Positions 59,626-64,000 of a stretch of DNA of 64,000 nucleotides are shown here, in pieces. Position numbers and translations under genes: made by a program. This DNA comes from Thraustochytrium sp. TN22. Taxonomy: Eukaryota; Sar; Bigyra; Thraustochytrida; Thraustochytriidae. Numbering within the stretch: position 1 is the stretch's first letter; each line of letters begins with the position of its first letter. The stretch spans positions 1-64,000 of the forward strand of contig JABLUY010000001.1 in NCBI GenBank assembly GCA_013306675.1. The letters are read 5' to 3'. The notes beneath the pieces were generated by a model that saw only the letters and a list, made by a program, of their open reading frames with translations, had not been told where the DNA came from and did not search any database.

Positions 59626-60508
59626 CCTGCCGCCGCCGCCGCGCGCGCGCGCCAGCGCCAGCGACCGACCGACCGAGGTTAGTGACCTGCCCAGGTCGAG
59701 TCGCTCTCCACGTTGGACAAGCCTGACTCGGAGGAGGACGAGGACGCGCACTGGCAGGATTCGCAGGAGACCATCTTCGAGCTCCAGGTCGCGGCCAGCC
59801 GGAGGACGCGCACGGGCAGGACTCGCAGGAGACCATTTTCGAGCTCCAGGTCGCGGCCAGCCGGAGGACGCGCACGGGCAGGACTCGCAGGAGACCATCT
59901 TCGAGCTCCAGGTCGCGGCCAGCCGGAGGACGCGCACGGGCAGGACTCGCAGGAGACCATCTTCGAGCTCCAGGTCGCGGCCAGCCGGAGGACGCGCACG
60001 GGCAGGACTCGCAGGAGACCATCTTCGAGCTCCAGGTCGCGGCCAGCCGGAGGACGCGCACTGGCAGGACTCGCAGGAGGCCATCTTCGAGCTCCAGGTC
60101 GCGGTCAGCCGGAGGACGCGCACTGGCAGACTCGCAGGAAACTGTATTCGAGCTCCAGGTCGCGGCCAGCCACGGCCCGAGCATGCTCGTGCCGCCTGCG
60201 AGACGGCCAAGGAGCGACGCAAGCACGGCAAAAGCCCCGACGCGAGCTCGCCTCGTTGAGATCAATGTGATCAAGCAGGGCCAAGGTGGTGGGCACGGCG
60301 CGGCCCAGGCTGCGACGGTGCGCGCGCTGGTGCTTGACAGCGAGTTGCTTGACAGCGAGGCGCTCGCTGTGAGACAGGATGGAGCGCCTGCCTCCTCCCT
60401 CGCGCGCGAGCCGTGGGCTCGTTGATGAGGATGAGCGTGAACTTGGTGTACATAACGTCTAACAACACGTGGCAGGCGCAGCCAATGGCTCGGGCGTGAA
60501 CCTCAAGC
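59626..60508. other. Promoter region of the KH gene and 3' flank of LTO1
   Basis: 883 bp, half of it the 62-bp minisatellite; the rest is ordinary. Long frames across the repeat exist on both strands only because the unit lacks stops. Confidence 0.6.
59745..60165. repeat. 62-bp minisatellite, about seven copies
   Basis: Copies start (at TCGCAGG) at 59761, 59823, 59885, 59947, 60009, 60071 and 60132. The inner copies are almost identical and the outer ones drift. 62 is not a multiple of 3, which argues against coding. Confidence 0.95.
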
Positions 60509-61294
60509 TCAAAAGGAGAGCGAGGCGGCGTTGAGGGCAGCAGGGCCTTGGCCGTCGCCCGCGCTAGCAGGCGGCGCCACGGAGGTGCCGTCAGCGAGTG
60601 GGGGCGTGATGTCGAGCGTGAGGCCGAGCCGCGCCTCGAGAACCTTGAACTTGGCACGGATGCGCAGGAGCAGCGCGTGCACGTCGTCGTCAAAGGGCTG
60701 GCCGAGCGGAAAGGACCGCAGCAAGCCGTCGAGCGCGTCGAGCGCGTCCGCCACGCTCTGCTTGTCGAGCCGGGCGAAGATGCCGTCGAGCGCCGCGCTG
60801 CGTGCGCTGGCACCGTCGCGATCGCCGGCGTTCAGGAGCGCAGCGGCGAGCGGGCCGGCCGGATCGCGCAGCACCTCGCGCAGCGTCTCCACGACGCCGC
60901 GGTAGAAGCCGAGCTCGAGGCCGAACTCGGCGCCCTTGCGCCTGCCGGTCTCGCGCGCCTGCGCCTGCTCGCGCTCGGCGCCAATCAGACGGCCCTCGCG
61001 GCGGCCCTGCTCCACGAGGTCGGCCTCCATGTCCAGCAGCGCGTCCCAGTCGCCCAGGTCGGCCGCGCCGCTGTGCGCGCGCGGCAGCTCGTGGTCCTCG
61101 TGGCGCCGCGCGCCACGCGCGCCATGAGCGCCATGCGCACCACTTGCGCCGGTCTCGGCCGCCGCGGCGGGGGCCGCGGCCGCGGCCGGGGACTCCTGGC
61201 CACCCTCGTCGTCCTCGCCCAGCGCCCAGGGCCCGTCGGAGTCGCCCTCGGACTCGGCCATGGCGCTTTGGCGAGGCTCTGCCATTCCTGCCAT
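60509..61294 (-). CDS. LTO1-like protein (Yae1/Lto1 deca-GX3 family)
   Basis: 261 residues. The diagnostic part is DWDALLDMEADLVEQGRREG followed by RLIGAEREQAQARETGRRKGAEFGLELGFYRG, a series of glycines every four residues as in Yae1/Lto1 proteins. In yeast and human the Lto1-Yae1 complex is an adaptor that helps insert Fe-S clusters into the ribosome-recycling ATPase ABCE1/Rli1. The C-terminal half is helical. It lacks the typical short C-terminal Trp tail of Lto1, ending ...NAASLSF. The N-terminus is Ala/Gly-rich. Start options are 61294, 61285 or 61261. It is divergent from the next gene with 102 bp between starts. Confidence 0.75.
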   Translation of the reverse strand: MAGMAEPRQSAMAESEGDSDGPWALGEDDEGGQESPAAAAAPAAAAETGASGAHGAHGARGARRHEDHELPRAHSGAADLGDWDALLDMEADLVEQGRREGRLIGAEREQAQARETGRRKGAEFGLELGFYRGVVETLREVLRDPAGPLAAALLNAGDRDGASARSAALDGIFARLDKQSVADALDALDGLLRSFPLGQPFDDDVHALLLRIRAKFKVLEARLGLTLDITPPLADGTSVAPPASAGDGQGPAALNAASLSF

Positions 61295-61396
61295 CACCAA
61301 TGCATCAGGGACCAAGGCAGCCTCGCGCGTCGCGCAGAACTCCTTGCCTGGCGCGGCGAGGCAGAGCTGCTGCTGCAGGGGGGCGGGGAGAGGGTG
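61295..61396. promoter_or_regulatory. 102-bp bidirectional promoter
   Basis: All the DNA between the divergent LTO1-like and membrane-protein start codons. No TATA box is evident. Confidence 0.45.
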
Positions 61397-62335
61397 ATGG
61401 GGCCCGCGATGCCGCCCGCCAAGTGGGCCCGCCGCCTGGCCGGCCTGCGGTGGCAGACGCACGGGTTGAGCGGCGTCGGGGCCCTGGTTCTGGGTGCGGC
61501 GCACACGAGGGCGGCGCTGCGCGGCGACCTGGACGCGCTCACGGACCCGGATCTGGTTGGCGTGTACCTGGCGTGCGCATTCGTGAACGCGGCGTCCGGC
61601 CTGCGCATCGCCAAGCTGGCGCCCGGCGAGATGCAGTCGTCCTTCCAGCTGGCGTCGGTGCTGCAGCTGGGCCTCGTCTGGTTCGCCGCGCGCTTCTGGT
61701 ACGCGGAGCGCACCGCGGGCAGGCCCGAGATCACGCCAGTGCCAGCCGACGTGGTGGCGGCCGGCCTGCGCTCTCTGGATGTTGCTTTTGCCACGACGAT
61801 TGTGGGCACCATTGGAGGCATCGCGACCTTGGCCTACGTGCGCGTCGCGGCGCTCTACGACCGCGCAGTGGCGACATCGGTGCTGGCCGGCTGTCTCAGC
61901 CTCGCGCTTCTGGCGGGCTACCCGCTGCAGCTGGCGCTCAGCCACGATGAGTGGTACACTTGCGTGCTGCACGAGTACCCGGCGCAGCGCGCGGGCTTTG
62001 TGCGCTACGTGTACGTGCCAGCCACCTTTAGCTTCGCGGCCATGATGTTTGGCGCCACGCTGCTGAACCGCAAGGTCGTGACGGCCGCCACCTTTGGCGC
62101 CGTCTTCGTGGGCCTCATATTCGCCACGCTCGTGGCCACCGTGCTCACGCAAGAGGTGCACATCCCGGTCGTCAGCACGCAAAAGCTCATTATCGTCTGC
62201 CCCGCTTCGCAAGGAGGGGCTTCCAACGTTACGGCACTCGAGCAGCTCTCGGACCTGCTCGACACGAGCAGCCTCGCCCAGCGCGTGCTACGCCTCATCG
62301 GCGCCGCGCCCAGCAGCGCATGTGGTCCGTCCTGA
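61397..62335 (+). CDS. Multi-pass membrane protein, unknown family
   Basis: 312 residues with about six to seven hydrophobic segments, among them SGVGALVLGAAHTRA, LASVLQLGLVWFAARFW, VAFATTIVGTIGGIATLAYV, VLAGCLSLALLAGY, VPATFSFAAMMFGATLL and ATFGAVFVGLIFATLVATVL. A loop with HDEWYTCVLHEYPAQ separates two groups. The basic N-terminus (PPAKWARRLAGLRWQ) follows the positive-inside rule. The C-terminal 70 residues are soluble. I recognise no family motif. Confidence 0.75.
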   Translation: MGPAMPPAKWARRLAGLRWQTHGLSGVGALVLGAAHTRAALRGDLDALTDPDLVGVYLACAFVNAASGLRIAKLAPGEMQSSFQLASVLQLGLVWFAARFWYAERTAGRPEITPVPADVVAAGLRSLDVAFATTIVGTIGGIATLAYVRVAALYDRAVATSVLAGCLSLALLAGYPLQLALSHDEWYTCVLHEYPAQRAGFVRYVYVPATFSFAAMMFGATLLNRKVVTAATFGAVFVGLIFATLVATVLTQEVHIPVVSTQKLIIVCPASQGGASNVTALEQLSDLLDTSSLAQRVLRLIGAAPSSACGPS

Positions 62336-62434
62336 GGCCAGGCCGGCCGGGCAACATGGACTTTGAAAGACCTGATTTCTGATCCGAACCGCCAGCGGCA
62401 CGCGCACATGTGCCCACGGCAGGACCCCGGCAGC

Positions 62435-63157
62435 TCATGCGCCCGGACGCGAGCGAACTTCGGCCTGCAGACGATCAATGGACACTGGCGCGCCCTCCGG
62501 CGTGAGCATGTCCAGCTCTGTAACTATCCACTCGTTGCGCTGTGTGTCGCGCACCGCCTGTGCTTTGACCGTGTACCTGTTGGACACCACCTCGGTGCCA
62601 AAGTCGAAGCTGGCGGCGTTGGCGCTGAATTGGCCTTGTACTGATCCCTTGAGTCCGAGCGAGGGCGCGCCCAGACGCGCCTGCAGCTGGCTCACAGCCG
62701 CCTTGACGGCGCGGTGCTGGCGCGGCTGGTAGTAGCGCACGAACCAGTAGCCGCCGCCCAGCCCAATACTGGCGCCCAGCACCAGCGACACGCCCAGCTG
62801 CATGAGCATGTCGCGCGGCTCGCGCCGCTGCATCCCCTTGGCCAGCTGCTCCGCGTCGTGCTTGCGCTGCTGCTCCAGCGCCTTCTCGCGCCACTCCGCG
62901 AAGTACTCCTCAGCGCCCAGCAGCTTGCCGCCCATGATGAGCGCGACGGCCATCGCCGACGCGCGGAAGAACTTCCACACCGGCAGCGGTGGGCCCTCGT
63001 CCATCGCCTCCTGCCTCGCGCGCGCCTGCGCCGCCTGCTGTGCCGCCTGCTGCCGCTGCGCCATGTCGCGGGTCACCACGCGCGGCTGGTACCCGGGCCC
63101 ATCCGGCGCGCGCCGCCGCGCCGCCGCGGCCAGCCCGCGCACGCCGCGCGGCATCAT
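62435..63157 (-). CDS. Mitochondrial-type two-pass membrane protein, Coa1/Tim21-like C-terminus possible
   Basis: 240 residues. A basic Arg/Ala leader and Gln/Ala-rich stretch precede two hydrophobic segments (ASAMAVALIMGGKLLG and LGVSLVLGASIGLGGGYWF), separated by a charged helix. The C-terminal 90 residues (LKGSVQGQFSANAASFDFGTEV...YTVKAQAVRD...WIVTELDM) form a small beta-rich domain resembling the Tim21/Coa1 type. It is possibly an inner-membrane assembly or import factor; this is tentative. The start is one of two adjacent ATGs (63157 or 63154). Hexanucleotide repeats lie upstream. Confidence 0.65.
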   Translation of the reverse strand: MMPRGVRGLAAAARRRAPDGPGYQPRVVTRDMAQRQQAAQQAAQARARQEAMDEGPPLPVWKFFRASAMAVALIMGGKLLGAEEYFAEWREKALEQQRKHDAEQLAKGMQRREPRDMLMQLGVSLVLGASIGLGGGYWFVRYYQPRQHRAVKAAVSQLQARLGAPSLGLKGSVQGQFSANAASFDFGTEVVSNRYTVKAQAVRDTQRNEWIVTELDMLTPEGAPVSIDRLQAEVRSRPGA

Positions 63158-63894
63158 CCTCCTCCGCCCCGCTCGCGCCGCGACCTCGCGCTTGGCTTTC
63201 TGCTTTTGCTTTTGCCTTTGCTTTTGCTTTTGCGTTTGCTTTGGCGCCGGTGGCGGGCGACCACTGCGACCTCGCCTACAGTCACAGTGCCAGTGCCAGT
63301 GCAGTGTGGCCACCACCACTGCGTACCTGTTGACCTCACAGACAACCTTGGGCTCGAGCTGGAGCTGGAGCTGGAGCTGGAGCTGGAGCTCGACACTGGC
63401 TTGGCATCGACTTCGACAGCGGCATCGGCATCGGCATCGGCGTCGTTTTGGGCTTGAGCTCGAGCTCGGGCTCCTCGAGCGGGACGTGGACCTCGACATG
63501 GCGAACCTGACCGACGCCGTCATTCGGCTCTCCCTTTATCAAGCAAGAGTTGCTGGCTTTGCAAAGTGCGAAGGTCAAGGTAAGCGTAGAAGCTTGCCAG
63601 GGCTGATCAATGCACGCCATGGGCGAGGCTGAATCTCTTTGCGTGCAAATGTGCACCAAGCCCAGGACATGTCGTAGAGCTCAAAATTTTCTTTGAATGA
63701 ATGACGCAGCTCTCTTGGCGGAGCTCTAAAAGCTAGAGATTGCGCCCTGGAAGGCGGCGAGCGCGGCAAGAGCGGCGCGTGCAGTGCTGGGCATTGTCGC
63801 AAGCGGAAGTGAATTGAGGCGCAGTACAGTGAAAGCTTCACAGGTACTCGGGTTCTGGGCGCCAGATGGCGGGCTGACAGCCGATCGCCTCAAA
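63158..63894. other. Intergenic stretch with hexanucleotide repeats
   Basis: 737 bp upstream of the 62435-63157 gene. It has CTTTTG units at 63186-63242, GAGCTG units at 63353-63395 and GGCATC units at 63400-63443. No gene is seen. Confidence 0.55.
63186..63443. repeat. Cluster of three hexanucleotide repeats
   Basis: CTTTTG, GAGCTG and GGCATC arrays close together, the first starting about 30 bp upstream of a start codon. Confidence 0.85.
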
Positions 63895-64000
63895 TTAAGG
63901 AGAGTTCGCGGTGAGGACCGGAAGGGAGCCACCCAAATCCTGGTCGTCATCCGCAGCCGGGTCGTCATCCGCAACCTGGTCGCCATCCGCAACCTGGTCG
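63895..64000 (-). CDS. Possible 3' end of a gene running past the right edge (acidic repeats)
   Basis: On the minus strand a frame enters from the window edge and reads repeats of DQVADDD/DPAADDD, then DLGGSLPVLTANSP and TAA. The 18-bp unit is a multiple of three and codes an acidic six-residue repeat, like the acidic repetitive tails of other proteins here. It is too short to be sure. Confidence 0.35.
   Translation of the reverse strand, partial: DQVADGDQVADDDPAADDDQDLGGSLPVLTANSP
63940..64000. repeat. 18-bp tandem repeat at the window edge
   Basis: Three copies (63940, 63958, 63976) with 1-2 changes, and a fourth cut by the window end. Confidence 0.9.

Noticed and set aside
59327-60274. 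Open frames on both strands across the 62-bp minisatellite
   Set aside because: Frames persist only because the repeat unit lacks stops. The unit length rotates the frame and the protein would be pure repeat.
1-64000. tRNA and rRNA genes
   Set aside because: I saw no T-loop GTTCRA/acceptor-stem pattern that folds, and no rRNA-like conserved blocks.

Overview
The window reads as nuclear DNA of a GC-rich, intron-poor single-celled eukaryote. The evidence is a spliced cytosolic ribosomal protein gene (RPS26), a WAVE/SCAR-like actin regulator, a giant bridge-like lipid transfer protein, LTO1, several mitochondrial presequence-like N-termini, and many CAG/polyglutamine tracts. A stramenopile or similar protist is my best guess; the sequence alone does not fix the lineage. 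Two traits usually met in plants and algae, LpxK and a nuclease-ligase fusion like plant DNA ligase 6, suggest an algal or plastid-history lineage. Three genes carry introns that I could place (four introns in all). All four have a GTACGT donor and an ACTRAC or CTAAC branch-like motif shortly before the acceptor.

Layout. 1-7.3 kb: a polyQ-rich protein of unknown function, a diacylglycerol-kinase family lipid kinase and a Pro/His-rich protein. 7.3-9.6 kb: gene-poor, with decayed repeats. 9.6-11.6 kb: ATP phosphoribosyltransferase (first step of histidine synthesis) and a tail-anchored acidic protein. 12.3-14.7 kb: a decayed DNA transposon with a YqaJ-type nuclease and a PiggyBac-like C-terminus, bounded by imperfect inverted repeats. 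15.3-16.4 kb: an NAD(P)-dependent reductase. 16.8-29.0 kb: one 12.2-kb exon for a FMP27/Hobbit/SABRE (BLTP2) protein with added zinc fingers and a PH-like domain. 30.9-35.2 kb: an arylsulfatase, a TMEM65-GAF fusion and an FMN-binding PPOX protein. 35.7-40.1 kb: a membrane-anchored caspase/CHAT-like protein, PNPO and a METTL7-like methyltransferase. 40.3-45.4 kb: four small membrane, mitochondrial or zinc-binding proteins, one of them spliced. 47.5-51 kb: a WAVE-like protein, rhodanese and RPS26 (three exons). 51.1-57.4 kb: the SNM1-ligase fusion, LpxK and a prolyl-4-hydroxylase-type dioxygenase, packed with 18-33 bp gaps. 57.7-63.2 kb: a four-KH RNA-binding protein with a 62-bp minisatellite upstream, LTO1, a multi-pass membrane protein and a mitochondrial membrane protein. 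At the right edge is the possible tail of another gene.

The genes do not form one pathway. Recurrent themes are mitochondria (TMEM65-GAF, Coa1-like, rhodanese), lipids (DGK, BLTP2, LpxK) and vitamin B6/flavin oxidases (PNPO, PPOX). Simple repeats seem sorted by unit length: trinucleotides in or beside coding sequence, GC-rich pentanucleotides at 5' ends and in first introns, tetranucleotides in gene-free stretches. Start codons were placed at ATG. In this GC-rich DNA most long antisense frames are shadows.
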